Positions 8,515-18,291 are shown, counted from the stretch's first letter. The stretch: DNA of 64,000 nucleotides from Cohnella caldifontis (GCF_029360585.1 NZ_JAQZSJ010000020.1:1-64000), one strand, 5' to 3'. Program-made: numbers and translations. Notes: generated by a model from the letters alone, not told the origin.

Positions 8515-9131
8515 GTTACCTGTTCCGCAATTTCGACAAAGTGATGCCGTTCTTCTGGGAACACTTGTCGCTCACGTTCACCTCCTTGCTGATCGCGCTG
8601 TGCATCGCGCTCCCGCTCGGCTTCCTGACCGCCAAGTTCCGCAAGCTGCAGACGCCGATTACCGGAGTGCTCGGCATCATCTACACGATACCCAGCATGG
8701 CGTTGTATGCCGCGCTCATTCCGTACACCGGCCTCGGAACGACGACCGCCATGATCGGGCTCGTCGCGTACGCCCAGATGATTCTGGTCCGCAACATCGC
8801 GGCGGCGATCAAGGGAATCGATCCGATGATGATCGAAGCGGCGAAGGGCATGGGCATGAGCAAAGGACAGATCGTCGCCAAAATCGAGCTCCCGCTGGCG
8901 GTGCCGGTGGTGATCGCCGGCATCCGCGTCGCCACGGTCTCGATCATCTCCATCGGCACCGTGGCCGCGTGGATCGGCGCAGGCGGCTTGGGCCGATTGA
9001 TCTACCAAGGCTTGAATCACGACCACACCGGGAAAATCGTCGCCGGCACGGTCACCATCGCGATCCTGGCGATCGCAGCCGACCTGCTGTTCCGCGCGAT
9101 CGAGAAAATCCTGAGTCCGAGAACGCACTGA
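8511..9131 (+). CDS. OpuC/ProW-type ABC transporter permease (first)
   Basis: A 206-aa integral membrane protein of the osmoprotectant (quaternary amine) importer family, the usual length of OpuCB/OpuBB. It has about five or six hydrophobic helices and the EAA-type loop that contacts the ATPase (MIEAAKGMGMSKGQIVAKIELPLA), followed by VPVVIAGIRVATVSI. It starts inside the stop of the enolase gene. With the permease at 9145, the lipoprotein at 9802 and the ATPase at 12204 it forms a complete importer. A specific symbol is not given because the substrate may not be a compatible solute. Confidence 0.88.
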   Translation: MSYLFRNFDKVMPFFWEHLSLTFTSLLIALCIALPLGFLTAKFRKLQTPITGVLGIIYTIPSMALYAALIPYTGLGTTTAMIGLVAYAQMILVRNIAAAIKGIDPMMIEAAKGMGMSKGQIVAKIELPLAVPVVIAGIRVATVSIISIGTVAAWIGAGGLGRLIYQGLNHDHTGKIVAGTVTIAILAIAADLLFRAIEKILSPRTH

Positions 9132-9144
9132 CGGAGGTGTGAAC

Positions 9145-9783
9145 GTGAGCGTAATGGACCAAATCCGCGAATATTTCGCGGAGAACACCCCGGTCTTCTT
9201 CGCGAACATGAAGACCCATGTCTGGCTGAGCACGTCCTCGATGGTCGCGGCCATGCTGATCTGCATCCCGCTCGGCATCTGGATCTCCAGAAGGCTGCAC
9301 GTCGCGAACTATATTATTAACGCGGTTAACATTTTCCGCGTGATACCGAGCCTCGCGATCCTGGCCCTCGCGATGCCGCTGCTCGGCGTCGGGTTCCTTC
9401 CGGCGGCGGCGGCGCTTACGCTGCTGGCATGCCCGCCCATCCTGATCAACACCTATGTCGCGTTCCGGGAAATCAACCCCGCGATCAGGGAAGCGGCCAA
9501 AGGGATGGGCATGTCGCCGACGCAAACGATCTGGAAAGTGGAACTGCCGCTGGCCTTGCCGGTCATGCTGGCGGGCATCCGCACCGCCTCGGTCGAGATC
9601 ATCGCCAGCGCGACGTTGGCCGTCCTGATCGGCGGCGGAGGGCTGGGCAATTACATCATCAACGGAGTCAGCATGATGTCGAAAAGCTATCTGCTGATCG
9701 GAGCCGTCCCCGTTGCCGCTCTGGCTGTCCTGAGCGAGATCGTTTTCAGCTTCATGCAGCGAAAAACCAGCTACTCACATTGA
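9145..9783 (+). CDS. OpuC/ProW-type ABC transporter permease (second)
   Basis: A 212-aa permease paralogous to the one before it, with the ATPase-contact loop REAAKGMGMSPTQTIWKVEL and the following ALPVMLAGIRTASVEI. GTG 9145 is preferred as start because GGAGG (9133-9137) is seven bases upstream; a GTG at 9139 abuts the ribosome binding site. In OpuC/OpuB systems two such permeases form a heterodimer in the membrane. Confidence 0.87.
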   Translation: MSVMDQIREYFAENTPVFFANMKTHVWLSTSSMVAAMLICIPLGIWISRRLHVANYIINAVNIFRVIPSLAILALAMPLLGVGFLPAAAALTLLACPPILINTYVAFREINPAIREAAKGMGMSPTQTIWKVELPLALPVMLAGIRTASVEIIASATLAVLIGGGGLGNYIINGVSMMSKSYLLIGAVPVAALAVLSEIVFSFMQRKTSYSH

Positions 9784-9801
9784 CAAAGGAGAGGTTATCG
9801 G

Positions 9802-10731
9802 ATGAAGAAACGTTCTTGGCTTTCCCTGCTTGCGGTCGTAACACTCGCGGGTTCTCTCGCGGCTTGCGGCGATAAGGCGGGCGGAAACGGCGGCAAGTCG
9901 GACTTGACCATGACGGTCGGTTCGAAGGACAACACGGAGAACCATCTGATCGGGGAAATGTACGCGCTGCTTCTGGAAGACATGGGCATCAAAGTCAAGC
10001 GGCAGCTGAGCCTCGGCGGTACGGCGCCGACTTACGAAGCGCTGAAGAAAGGCGATCTGGACATCTACCCGGAATACACCGGCACGGGCCTGACCGTCAT
10101 GATGGAACAGAAGGAACCGGAGAAAGACCCGGCGAAAGCGCTGGAGAAAGTGCGCGAAGGCTTCAAGCAATGGAACCTCGAATGGCTGGATCCGGCGTCG
10201 GAGAACGCGACGTACGGCTTCGCGATGAAGAAGGAAACGGCCGACAAATACGGGATCAAGACGTTCACCGACCTGGCGGCCCACAGCTCCGAACTCGTGC
10301 TGTCCTATCCGCAGGAATTCGACGTCCGCGAGGACGGACTGCCGGGCTTGCAGAAAATTTTCGCCGACAAGGGCGGTTTCAAATTCAAGAAGCAGTTCCA
10401 GATCGATTACAGCCTGAGATACAAGCCGCTGGAAAACAACGAGTCCGACGTGACGGTATCGGTCGGAACGGACGGCCAAATCGCCGGCATGGGCTTGCAG
10501 CTGCTCAAAGACGACGTCGGCTTCTTCCCGGTTTACAACGTCGCTCCGCTGATCCGCAAGGAAAAGCTCGACGCCGCGCCCGAGATCAAAGACAAGCTGA
10601 ACGCCTTGGCGCCGCTGCTGACCGACGCCGCCGTGCAGACGCTGAATTGGAAAGTCGACGGCCCGGATAAAGCCGAAATCGAAGACGTAGCCAAACAATT
10701 CTTGATCGACAACAAGCTGATCAAGGAATAA
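9802..10731 (+). CDS. OpuCC/ProX-like substrate-binding lipoprotein of the importer
   Basis: A 309-aa lipoprotein with lipobox (LAACGD) and a Gly/Lys-rich linker. The mature part has the family hallmarks TVGSKDNTENHLIGEMYALLL, the segment SLGGTAPTYEALKKGDLDIY and PEYTGTGLTVMM, where the ligand cage of glycine-betaine/choline/carnitine-type binding proteins lies. It is 18 bases after the second permease and 12 bases before the aldehyde dehydrogenase. Compared with the lipoprotein at 6258 it keeps the canonical PEYTGTG, so it is probably the transport subunit. Confidence 0.88.
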   Translation: MKKRSWLSLLAVVTLAGSLAACGDKAGGNGGKSDLTMTVGSKDNTENHLIGEMYALLLEDMGIKVKRQLSLGGTAPTYEALKKGDLDIYPEYTGTGLTVMMEQKEPEKDPAKALEKVREGFKQWNLEWLDPASENATYGFAMKKETADKYGIKTFTDLAAHSSELVLSYPQEFDVREDGLPGLQKIFADKGGFKFKKQFQIDYSLRYKPLENNESDVTVSVGTDGQIAGMGLQLLKDDVGFFPVYNVAPLIRKEKLDAAPEIKDKLNALAPLLTDAAVQTLNWKVDGPDKAEIEDVAKQFLIDNKLIKE

Positions 10732-10743
10732 CCGGAGGACTCC

Positions 10744-12186
10744 ATGACAGAGATCAGAAACCAGCTGTTCATTAACGGCCATTGGACCGAGGCGCGATCG
10801 AGCCTTCGGTCCGCTCTTTTCAACCCGGCGACCGGCGAGCGGATCACGACGGTCCCGAGCGGCGGGCGGGAGGACGCCCGCGCCGCGGTCGAAGCGGCTT
10901 ACGCGGCCTTCCCGGCATGGTCGCAGACGGCGGCGGAAGAACGCTCCGTCTGCTTGCGCAGGATTTACGACTTGATCGTCGCGAACGCGGACCGGCTGGC
11001 GGAAATCATGACGCTCGAGCAAGGCAAGCCGGTGAAGGAAGCCAAAGGGGAGGTGCTGTGGGGAGCGGATTTCTTCCTCTGGTACTCCGAAGAAGCGAAG
11101 CGCATCTACGGTGAGGTCATTCCGTCCTCGCGCACGACCCAGCGGATCCTGGTGCAGCGGCAGCCGATCGGCGTCGTCGCCGCGATCACGCCTTGGAACT
11201 TCCCGTCTTCGATGATCACCCGCAAGCTGGCCCCGGCGCTCGCCGCCGGCTGCACGGCCGTGCTGAAGCCGGCGCCGGAGACGCCGCTCTCGGCCATCGC
11301 GCTGTTCGACATTTTCCAGCAGGCCGGTTTGCCGGCGGGCGTCGTCAATCTCGTCACCGGCAACGCGTTGGAGATCGGCCAAGAATTCCTCGAGAACGAG
11401 AAGGTTCGTAAAATCAGCTTCACCGGTTCCACGGCCGTCGGCAAATACTTGCTCGAGCAATCCGCCAAGCAAGTGAAGAAGGTGTCCCTGGAGCTCGGCG
11501 GCCACGCTCCGTTCATCGTGTTCCCGGACGCCGATCTGGATGCCGCGGCCGAAGGACTCCTGTACAACAAGTTCCAGAACAACGGACAGACGTGCATTTG
11601 CGCGAACCGGGTTTTCGTCCATGCCTCCGTTCAAGAGACGTTTACCGCTAAATTCCTGGAGAAGGTCAAGCAAGTGACGGTCGGCAACGGCATGAACGAC
11701 GTGAACGTTGGACCGCTGATCCATGAACGGGCGTTGGCCAAGGTCGACAACCACGTGAAGGACGCGGTCGCGAAAGGCGCGAAAGTGATGGCGGGCGGCT
11801 TCCGGCTGATGGACGGGGAGTATGCGCAGGGTTGCTATTACGCGCCGACCGTGTTGACGGACGTGACCGCCGACATGGACATTTTCCGCGAAGAAACGTT
11901 CGGTCCCGTCGCTCCGTTCATCCCCTTCCGGACGGAAGACGAGGTCATCCGGATGGCCAACGATACGCCGTACGGGCTGGCCGCTTATTTCTACACGACG
12001 GATTTGGCCACGACGATGCGCGTGTCCGACCGCCTCGAATACGGGATGATCGGCATCAACGAATCCGCGCTCGGGTATGTCCAGGCGCCGTTCGGCGGCA
12101 TCAAGCAAAGCGGGATGGGACGCGAAGGCGGCCGGCACGGCGTGGACGACTTCCTGGAATACAAATATTTGAACGTGAATTTCTGA
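10744..12186 (+). CDS. NAD(P)-dependent aldehyde dehydrogenase (GabD-like)
   Basis: A 480-aa enzyme of succinate-semialdehyde dehydrogenase type. Landmarks are ITPWNFPSS, FTGSTAVGKYL (cofactor), the general base Glu in LELGGHAPF, the nucleophile Cys in NNGQTCICANR, and EETFGPVAP. It would oxidise an aldehyde intermediate to the acid. It is inserted between the binding protein and the ATPase of the importer, with short spacers (12 and 17 bases), which argues that transport and oxidation serve one pathway. Succinate semialdehyde, glycolaldehyde and betaine-type aldehydes are all possible. Confidence 0.85.
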   Translation: MTEIRNQLFINGHWTEARSSLRSALFNPATGERITTVPSGGREDARAAVEAAYAAFPAWSQTAAEERSVCLRRIYDLIVANADRLAEIMTLEQGKPVKEAKGEVLWGADFFLWYSEEAKRIYGEVIPSSRTTQRILVQRQPIGVVAAITPWNFPSSMITRKLAPALAAGCTAVLKPAPETPLSAIALFDIFQQAGLPAGVVNLVTGNALEIGQEFLENEKVRKISFTGSTAVGKYLLEQSAKQVKKVSLELGGHAPFIVFPDADLDAAAEGLLYNKFQNNGQTCICANRVFVHASVQETFTAKFLEKVKQVTVGNGMNDVNVGPLIHERALAKVDNHVKDAVAKGAKVMAGGFRLMDGEYAQGCYYAPTVLTDVTADMDIFREETFGPVAPFIPFRTEDEVIRMANDTPYGLAAYFYTTDLATTMRVSDRLEYGMIGINESALGYVQAPFGGIKQSGMGREGGRHGVDDFLEYKYLNVNF

Positions 12187-12203
12187 CGAGGGGGGAACCG
12201 GCA

Positions 12204-13151
12204 ATGGGCATCGTGTTCAACAACGTCGTGAAGCAATACCCGAATACGGCCTCCCCGGCGGTAGACGACGTTTCCCTGGAGATCAAGGAAGGCGAGTTCA
12301 TCGTCTTCCTGGGTCCCTCGGGCTGCGGCAAAACGACGCTGCTCAAAATGGTCAACCGCCTGTACGACCCGACGTCCGGCACCATCTCGATCGACGGCGT
12401 CGATATCCGCCACGTTCAGGCGGAACAGCTGCGGCGGGGCATCGGCTACGTCATCCAGCAGAACGGCTTGTTCCCGCATATGACGATCGAAGCGAATATC
12501 GCCGTCGTGCCGCGGCTGCTGAATTGGGACGAGGCCAAGATCGACAAGCGGATCGACGAACTGCTCGAACTGGTTCATCTGGACCCGAAAGTCTTCCGCA
12601 AGCGCCGTCCGAGCCAGCTGTCCGGAGGCCAGCAGCAGCGCGTCGGCATCGCGCGGGCGCTCGCCGCGGATCCGAAGGTCATGCTGATGGACGAACCGTT
12701 CGGCGCGATCGACGCGATCACGCGAAGCAGCCTTCAGGAGGAGCTCCAGCGGATCCAGCGGCTGACCAAGAAAACGATCCTGTTCGTGACGCATGACGTC
12801 GAAGAGGCGTTCCGCCTGGCGGATCGGATCATCATCATGCAAGCGGGCAAAGTCGTGCAATTCGCGGCTCCTTACGACATCCTGATGCAACCGGCGAACG
12901 ATTTCATCCGGCAGTTGGTCGGAGAACGCGACGTCTACCGGAAGATGGGCTTCTTGAAGGTGGAAGACGTTTACGCGTCAGGGGACGAAGCCGCGGCCGC
13001 ATCCGAGGGCGTGTCGCTGAACGACGATCTCAAGCTCGTTTTCAACCGGATGGTGGAAGAGCGCGTGAGGGAATATCCCGTCGTCGATGCGAACAACCGC
13101 CGCGTCGGGTTCGTGACGATGGATCTGATCTTAACGAAATTGGCGAATTAA
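12204..13151 (+). CDS. OpuCA/ProV-type ABC transporter ATP-binding protein
   Basis: A 315-aa ATPase with Walker A ([11 protein letters not shown]), Q-loop ([12 protein letters not shown]), signature [15 protein letters not shown], Walker B ([12 protein letters not shown]) and H-loop (VTHDVEEAF). A short C-terminal regulatory segment ([21 protein letters not shown]) looks like one CBS motif; many OpuCA proteins have two, so ionic-strength gating may be reduced. It energises the permeases at 8511 and 9145. Confidence 0.9.
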   Translation: MGIVFNNVVKQYPNTASPAVDDVSLEIKEGEFIVFLGPSGCGKTTLLKMVNRLYDPTSGTISIDGVDIRHVQAEQLRRGIGYVIQQNGLFPHMTIEANIAVVPRLLNWDEAKIDKRIDELLELVHLDPKVFRKRRPSQLSGGQQQRVGIARALAADPKVMLMDEPFGAIDAITRSSLQEELQRIQRLTKKTILFVTHDVEEAFRLADRIIIMQAGKVVQFAAPYDILMQPANDFIRQLVGERDVYRKMGFLKVEDVYASGDEAAAASEGVSLNDDLKLVFNRMVEERVREYPVVDANNRRVGFVTMDLILTKLAN

Positions 13152-13163
13152 GGGGCGAGAGGC

Positions 13164-14495
13164 GTGCCGCGAATCGAAGAAGACGCGTTCGGCCAAGCGG
13201 AGCTGCCGGATGATGCCCTATACGGGATTCAAACGTTGCGCAGCGCGGAGAACATGTCGTTCTCCGGCAGGACCCTGCGGTCCTATCCGGAGTTCATCCA
13301 TGCGCTGGCGGACGTGAAACGCGCAGCGGCGAGAGCCAATGCTCGGGCGGCCGTGCTGCCGAGGCGGATCGGGCAGGCCATCGAGCAGGCTTGCGAGGAG
13401 ATCCAATCAGGCGTCCACGATCATCACTTCATCGTCGATGCCTATCACGGCGGCGGCAGCATCGGCAGCAACATGAACATGAACGAAGTCGTCGCGAATT
13501 TGGCGAACGAAATGCTGGGCGGCAATTGGGGCGAATACGCGCCCGTCTCGCCGTCGGATCACGTCAACGCTTCGCAGTCGACTTCCGATGCCTGCCACAC
13601 GGCGCTCCGCATCTCCGTGATCCGCGCGGGCCGGCGATTGACGGATGCCCTGAATCGCCACGCCGAGGCGTTGGAGCTCAAATCCGGCGAAATGCGGGAA
13701 GTCGTTACGATTACCCGTACCTGCCTGCAGGACGGGATGCCGGATACGCTCGGCAACCTGTTCGCCGGTTACGCGCAAGCGCTGCGCCGCCGGACGGGCA
13801 AGCTGGTCAACGCCTTGGAATCGCTTCATGCGGTGAACCTGGGCGGCACGGTCATCGGTTCGGGCGTAGGCGCTTCTCCCGCGTATCGGGAACATGCGCT
13901 GGGCGCGCTGCATGAGGTGACGGGCATCGCGCTTCGCTGCCGGGACAATCTGTACGACGCTTCGCAGAACATGGACGACTTGGCCGCCGTGTCGGCCGAG
14001 CTGAGCCTGCTTTCCGGCGTGTTGATCAAGATCTCCAAGGATCTGCGGCTGTTGTCGTCCGGGCCCGAAGCCGGATTCGGGGAGCTCAGGCTGCCGGCGG
14101 TGCAGGCGGGCTCGTCCTTCTTCCCGGGGAAAATCAATCCGGTCGTGCCGGAGACGATGGTCCAGTGCTGTTTCCAGGTCATCGGGCTGGACCGTTCCGT
14201 GCAAGCTTCGCTGGAGCATGGGGAATTGAACTTGAACGTCTGGGAAGGATTGGCCGGGTTCAACGTATTGGACGCCATGCGCATGCTGGCCCATGCCGTT
14301 GCGCTGTTCACGGATAAATGCATCGCCGGCATCGAGGCGGACGAGGCGCGCTGCCGCGTTTTGTCCCGCACGTTTATCCCTGCCGTGGTCCAATTGAAGG
14401 AGAAGCATGGCTACGCGCAAGTCAGCCGCTGGCTGAAAGAGTCGTCCAAGGATGAGATCATCGCAAGATACGAAAGCGAGGTTGATAGAAAATGA
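13164..14495 (+). CDS. Aspartase/fumarase superfamily lyase
   Basis: A 443-aa enzyme of the aspartate ammonia-lyase/fumarase family, starting at GTG 13164. The N-terminal region has DALYGIQTLRSAENM, the central part SPSDHVNASQSTSDACHTAL (substrate-binding T/S-x-x-D), and the flexible catalytic loop is GSSFFPGKINPV, a variant of GSSxMPxKxN. Enzymes of this family release fumarate from aspartate, malate, argininosuccinate or N-substituted aspartates such as EDDS. In this operon a C-N lyase that makes fumarate would suit the malic enzyme at 18879. Substitution of Met by Phe in the catalytic loop hints at a substrate other than plain aspartate. Confidence 0.83.
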   Translation: MPRIEEDAFGQAELPDDALYGIQTLRSAENMSFSGRTLRSYPEFIHALADVKRAAARANARAAVLPRRIGQAIEQACEEIQSGVHDHHFIVDAYHGGGSIGSNMNMNEVVANLANEMLGGNWGEYAPVSPSDHVNASQSTSDACHTALRISVIRAGRRLTDALNRHAEALELKSGEMREVVTITRTCLQDGMPDTLGNLFAGYAQALRRRTGKLVNALESLHAVNLGGTVIGSGVGASPAYREHALGALHEVTGIALRCRDNLYDASQNMDDLAAVSAELSLLSGVLIKISKDLRLLSSGPEAGFGELRLPAVQAGSSFFPGKINPVVPETMVQCCFQVIGLDRSVQASLEHGELNLNVWEGLAGFNVLDAMRMLAHAVALFTDKCIAGIEADEARCRVLSRTFIPAVVQLKEKHGYAQVSRWLKESSKDEIIARYESEVDRK

Positions 14496-15982
14496 AAGCA
14501 CCTCAATTGGAATGGGCGGCCGAATGGCTGAAAGAGAAGAAAACCCTGTATATCGACGGAGCGTGGGTACCCGGCGCATCCGGGACGACGGTGGAGACGG
14601 TCAATCCCGCGAACGGCAAAGCGATCGGGTCGTTTACCGGCGCTTCCAAAGAAGACGTGGATGCGGCGGTCCGTGCCGCCCGTTCGGCGTTCGAATCCGG
14701 CGAGTGGAAAGAGATGAGCCGCAAGGAAAGAGGCAGACGGCTGCACCGCATCTCCGCGCTGATCCGCGAACATCAGGCCGAGCTGGCGACCCTGGAGTCG
14801 CTGGACAACGGCAAGCTATATAAAGAAGCCTACCTCGACGACGTGGAAGAGTCCGCCGACCTGTTCGAATATTACGCCGGCTGGACCGACAAGTATTACG
14901 GGGAAGTGAATCCGGTCGAGGGGAACTTCACGAGCTGGACCACCCGAGACCCGGTCGGCGTCTGCGGACAGATCGTGCCTTGGAATTTCCCGATCGACAT
15001 GGCGGTTTGGAAGCTCGCGCCCGCGCTCGCCATGGGGAATACCGTCGTGCTGAAGCCTTCCAGCGTCACTTCGCTGTCGGCCATCCGGCTGTTCGAGATC
15101 ATCCACGAAGCCGGCGTATTGCCGAAGGGCGTCATCAACTTGATCCTCGGCGAAGGACGGGTCGGGACGTACATTACGACGCACATGGACGTCGATAAAG
15201 TTTCGTTCACGGGAAGCACGCAGGTGGGCAAAAAGCTCGTCCACGATTCCGCCGATTCGAACCTGAAACCCGTCACGTTGGAGCTCGGAGGCAAGTCGCC
15301 GAACATCATTTTCGCCGACGCGCCGAATCTCGAAGGGGCCATCGAGCGTTCCTTCTACGCGCTGTTTACGCATAAAGCGGAAAAATGCAGCGCCCCGACC
15401 CGTTTGTTCGTCCAGCGTCCGGTTTACGATCAAGTCGTGTCCGGACTCGTCCGTTATGCCGAGAGCTACAAGCTGGGCGACCCGTTCGATCCGGCCAGCG
15501 ACCAGGGGCCGCAGGTGTCGCAGGCTCATATGGAGAGCATTCTCCGGTACATCGAGATCGGCAAGCAGCAAGGCGCCCGACTCGTCGCCGGGGGCTATCG
15601 CGATACGGACGGCTCGAACGCGGACGGCTATTACGTCCGTCCGACGATTTTCGCGGACGTCAGCAACGACATGACGATCGCGCAGGAAGAAATTTTCGGA
15701 CCGGTGCTGTGCGTCATTCCTTTCGATACCGAGGAGGAAGCCGTGCGGATGGCGAACGACACGATTTACGGGTTAGCCGCGGGGTTATGGACCAACGATG
15801 TCGCGCGCGCCCATCGGGTCGCCAAGCGGCTGCAGGCGGGCCAAGTGTTCGTGAACCGTTACGGCTGCTACGATTTCGCCAGTCCGTTCGGCGGTTTCAA
15901 ACAATCCGGATGGGGCAAGGAATACGCCATCCACAGCTTGGCTTCCTACACGAAAATGAAGGCGATTTGGATTGCCCACTGA
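14492..15982 (+). CDS. Aldehyde dehydrogenase (betaine-aldehyde type)
   Basis: A 496-aa aldehyde dehydrogenase with IVPWNFPID, FTGSTQVGKKL, the general base LELGGKSPN, a nucleophile Cys in HKAEKCSAPTR (the surrounding residues differ from the common QGQxC) and EEIFGPVLC. The start overlaps the lyase stop by ATGA. It resembles the GbsA/BetB group, which acts next to a type III alcohol dehydrogenase like the one at 17122. With the ALDH at 10744 the operon has two non-identical aldehyde oxidation steps. Confidence 0.86.
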   Translation: MKAPQLEWAAEWLKEKKTLYIDGAWVPGASGTTVETVNPANGKAIGSFTGASKEDVDAAVRAARSAFESGEWKEMSRKERGRRLHRISALIREHQAELATLESLDNGKLYKEAYLDDVEESADLFEYYAGWTDKYYGEVNPVEGNFTSWTTRDPVGVCGQIVPWNFPIDMAVWKLAPALAMGNTVVLKPSSVTSLSAIRLFEIIHEAGVLPKGVINLILGEGRVGTYITTHMDVDKVSFTGSTQVGKKLVHDSADSNLKPVTLELGGKSPNIIFADAPNLEGAIERSFYALFTHKAEKCSAPTRLFVQRPVYDQVVSGLVRYAESYKLGDPFDPASDQGPQVSQAHMESILRYIEIGKQQGARLVAGGYRDTDGSNADGYYVRPTIFADVSNDMTIAQEEIFGPVLCVIPFDTEEEAVRMANDTIYGLAAGLWTNDVARAHRVAKRLQAGQVFVNRYGCYDFASPFGGFKQSGWGKEYAIHSLASYTKMKAIWIAH

Positions 15983-16000
15983 GGCGGGAGGAACCGGACA

Positions 16001-17125
16001 ATGGAAATGTTAGCGGCGGTCATGAAAGGGACGAATCAGCCTCTCGCGATCGAGAAGGTCGAGCTCGCGCCCCCGAAAGCGGGCGAAGTGCTCGTGAAAA
16101 TCATGGCGACGGGCGTATGCCACAGCGACCTGAACGCCATAGAGGACGAATCCACGCCCTTGCCGACGATTCTCGGCCACGAAGGAGCGGGCATCGTCGT
16201 CGAAGTCGGCGCGAACGTGAATACGGTGAAGGCAGGGGACAAGGTCGCCCTAAGTTGGGTGCCTTTCTGCGGAACGTGCGAGTTCTGCCGAACGGGGCAA
16301 GTGAATATGTGCGAATCCGCATTCGGTCCCATGTTCGCCGGCACGCTGCTGGACGGCACGTCGAGGCTCAGCCAGAACGGAAAGTTGGTTTACCATAACT
16401 CCTTGCTCAGCACTTTCGCCGAGTATGCGGTGGTTCCGGAAATGAGTTGCATCAAAATGCCGAACGGCATGCCGATGGCGCAAGCTTCGCTGATCGGCTG
16501 CGGAGTGGCCACCGGATTCGGGGCGGCGGTCCGTGCCGCGCAGGTGAAACCCGGTTCGACGGTCGCCGTGTTCGGCATCGGCGGCGTCGGCGTCAACGCG
16601 ATCCAAGGCGCGCGCGTCGCCGGCGCTTCCCGCATCATCGCTTGCGACGTGAAGCCGCAAAACCTGGAGATGGCCCGCAAATTCGGCGCGACCGACGTCG
16701 TGAACGTCGGAGAGGTCAATGCGGCAGGGGCGCTTAAAGAACTGACCGGGGGTTACGGCGTCCATTATGCCATCGATTGCTCCGGCAATCCGACGGCCGC
16801 CCAGTCGGCATGGTTAGGAACGCGCAAAGGCGGCACGACGGTCGTCGTGGGCGCGTTCAACCCGAAGAAGGAGCTGTCGCTGCCGGCGGGCGGTTTTCAC
16901 CGTGTCGGCAAAGTGCTCAAGGGAAGTTTCTATGGGGACGTGCATCCTTTCCGCGATTTCCCGATCATCGCGCAGCTTTACTTGGACGGCCAATTCAAAC
17001 TGGACGAATTGGTGCTGGACCGGATCGCGTTGCCGGACATCAACAAAGCGATGGATGCGTTCCACGATCCTTGCTGCGTCAATGTCGGCCGCACGGTCAT
17101 CGAGTTCGGAGGTGAGTCGGCATGA
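16001..17125 (+). CDS. Zinc-dependent alcohol dehydrogenase (MDR family)
   Basis: A 374-aa medium-chain dehydrogenase. Catalytic zinc ligands are Cys40 (GVCHSD) and His in GHEGAGIV; the structural zinc site is the four-Cys run CGTCEFCRTGQVNMC. The NAD-binding motif is VFGIGGVGVNAIQGA, with acidic Asp at the second strand (IIACDVKP) favouring NAD. It resembles class III/aryl-alcohol-type enzymes. It would oxidise an alcohol to the aldehyde used by one of the two ALDHs. The stop overlaps the next gene's ATG. Confidence 0.87.
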   Translation: MEMLAAVMKGTNQPLAIEKVELAPPKAGEVLVKIMATGVCHSDLNAIEDESTPLPTILGHEGAGIVVEVGANVNTVKAGDKVALSWVPFCGTCEFCRTGQVNMCESAFGPMFAGTLLDGTSRLSQNGKLVYHNSLLSTFAEYAVVPEMSCIKMPNGMPMAQASLIGCGVATGFGAAVRAAQVKPGSTVAVFGIGGVGVNAIQGARVAGASRIIACDVKPQNLEMARKFGATDVVNVGEVNAAGALKELTGGYGVHYAIDCSGNPTAAQSAWLGTRKGGTTVVVGAFNPKKELSLPAGGFHRVGKVLKGSFYGDVHPFRDFPIIAQLYLDGQFKLDELVLDRIALPDINKAMDAFHDPCCVNVGRTVIEFGGESA

Positions 17126-18291
17126 ATGATTTCGACTTCGGCATGCGTACCCGCGTGGCGTACGGAATCGGAAGGTCAAAGCGTATCGGGGAAGACGTGA
17201 AATCGCTGAGCGGAAGCCGTCATGCCGTGCTCGTGACCGACCCCGGGTTGGTGAAACTCGGAACGGCGGAAGAAATCGTCTCCGCCCTGCGGGCACACAG
17301 CGTGGAAGTGACGCTGTTCTCCGACGTGCAGAGCGATCCGACGAGCGCGTCGATCGATCAGGCTGCGGACGTGATCCGGAAGTCGAACACGGACTGCGTG
17401 ATCGGGCTCGGCGGCGGATCGGCGATGGACGTCGCCAAGCTGGCGGCTTTGGTGGCGGGGGCGGAGCATCCGACGGAGCATTATGCGCTGATGGCAAATC
17501 CGTTCCAACCTAAGCGGATCAAGACGATCATGATTCCGACGACGTCGGGCACGGGCGCCGAAGTGACGAGCACGGTCGTCTTTTCCAATGCGGCCAAAGT
17601 GAAAGTGTGGGGCTGGGATTACGATCTCGCGCCGGACCTGGCGGTGCTCGACCCGGCGCTGACGGTCGCGTTGCCGCCGCACCTGACGGCGGCCACCGGG
17701 CTGGACGCGCTGATTCATGCCTTGGAAGCCGTCGCCGGCAAGCGAAGCAACGCGATGATCGAGGCCGTCGGCCTTCAAGCGATTCGGCTGATTTCGGGCA
17801 GCTTGCTCCGTGCGATCGAGTATCCGCAGGACCTGACGGCAAGGGGAAAGCTGAGCATCGGCTCGATGCTCGGGGGAATGGCGATTGAGCAGGGAGGCAC
17901 CGGCATCGCGCATTGCATGGGCCATGCGCTTGGCACGTTGGCCCGCATCCACCATGGACGCGCGGTCGCGGTTTCCCTCTACCGCGTTTACGAGTGGAAC
18001 GTCGAAGGCAACGAAGCCATCCATGCGGCGATCGCGAAAGCGATGGGCGCGGTGCCGGCAGAATCGGAGAGCAGCGAGACGTTGGCCCGCGCGGGCGCGG
18101 CTTTCTACCGCAAGCTCGTGGAAGACTCGGGACTGAAGCTTTCGCTTGCCGATGATGGGTTAACGGCAGCGGATGCGGAAAGGCTTGCCGCGACGATGGC
18201 TTCGGCCGAGAATGCGCCTATGCGCAATAATAACTGCCGTTATGCCTCGGATGACGAGTTGGCGCGCTTCGCAAGTCTCTTGCTCCGGTAG
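17122..18291 (+). CDS. Iron-containing (type III) alcohol dehydrogenase
   Basis: A 389-aa enzyme with the nucleotide-binding GLGGGSAMDVAK, PTTSGTGAEVT, and metal ligands in the segment TGLDALIHALEA (Asp, His), GIAHCMGHALG and IHHGRAVAV. The type III family includes GbsB (choline dehydrogenase) and maleylacetate- and propanediol-type enzymes. It is coupled to the Zn-ADH by an ATGA overlap. The presence of both ADH types suggests two alcohol steps or substrates. Confidence 0.87.
   Translation: MNDFDFGMRTRVAYGIGRSKRIGEDVKSLSGSRHAVLVTDPGLVKLGTAEEIVSALRAHSVEVTLFSDVQSDPTSASIDQAADVIRKSNTDCVIGLGGGSAMDVAKLAALVAGAEHPTEHYALMANPFQPKRIKTIMIPTTSGTGAEVTSTVVFSNAAKVKVWGWDYDLAPDLAVLDPALTVALPPHLTAATGLDALIHALEAVAGKRSNAMIEAVGLQAIRLISGSLLRAIEYPQDLTARGKLSIGSMLGGMAIEQGGTGIAHCMGHALGTLARIHHGRAVAVSLYRVYEWNVEGNEAIHAAIAKAMGAVPAESESSETLARAGAAFYRKLVEDSGLKLSLADDGLTAADAERLAATMASAENAPMRNNNCRYASDDELARFASLLLR

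Noticed and set aside
9775-12204. An 809-codon open frame on the minus strand across the lipoprotein and ALDH genes
   Set aside because: Antisense to two genes with full family motifs; composition is low-complexity Arg/His/Gln and no start signal is seen.
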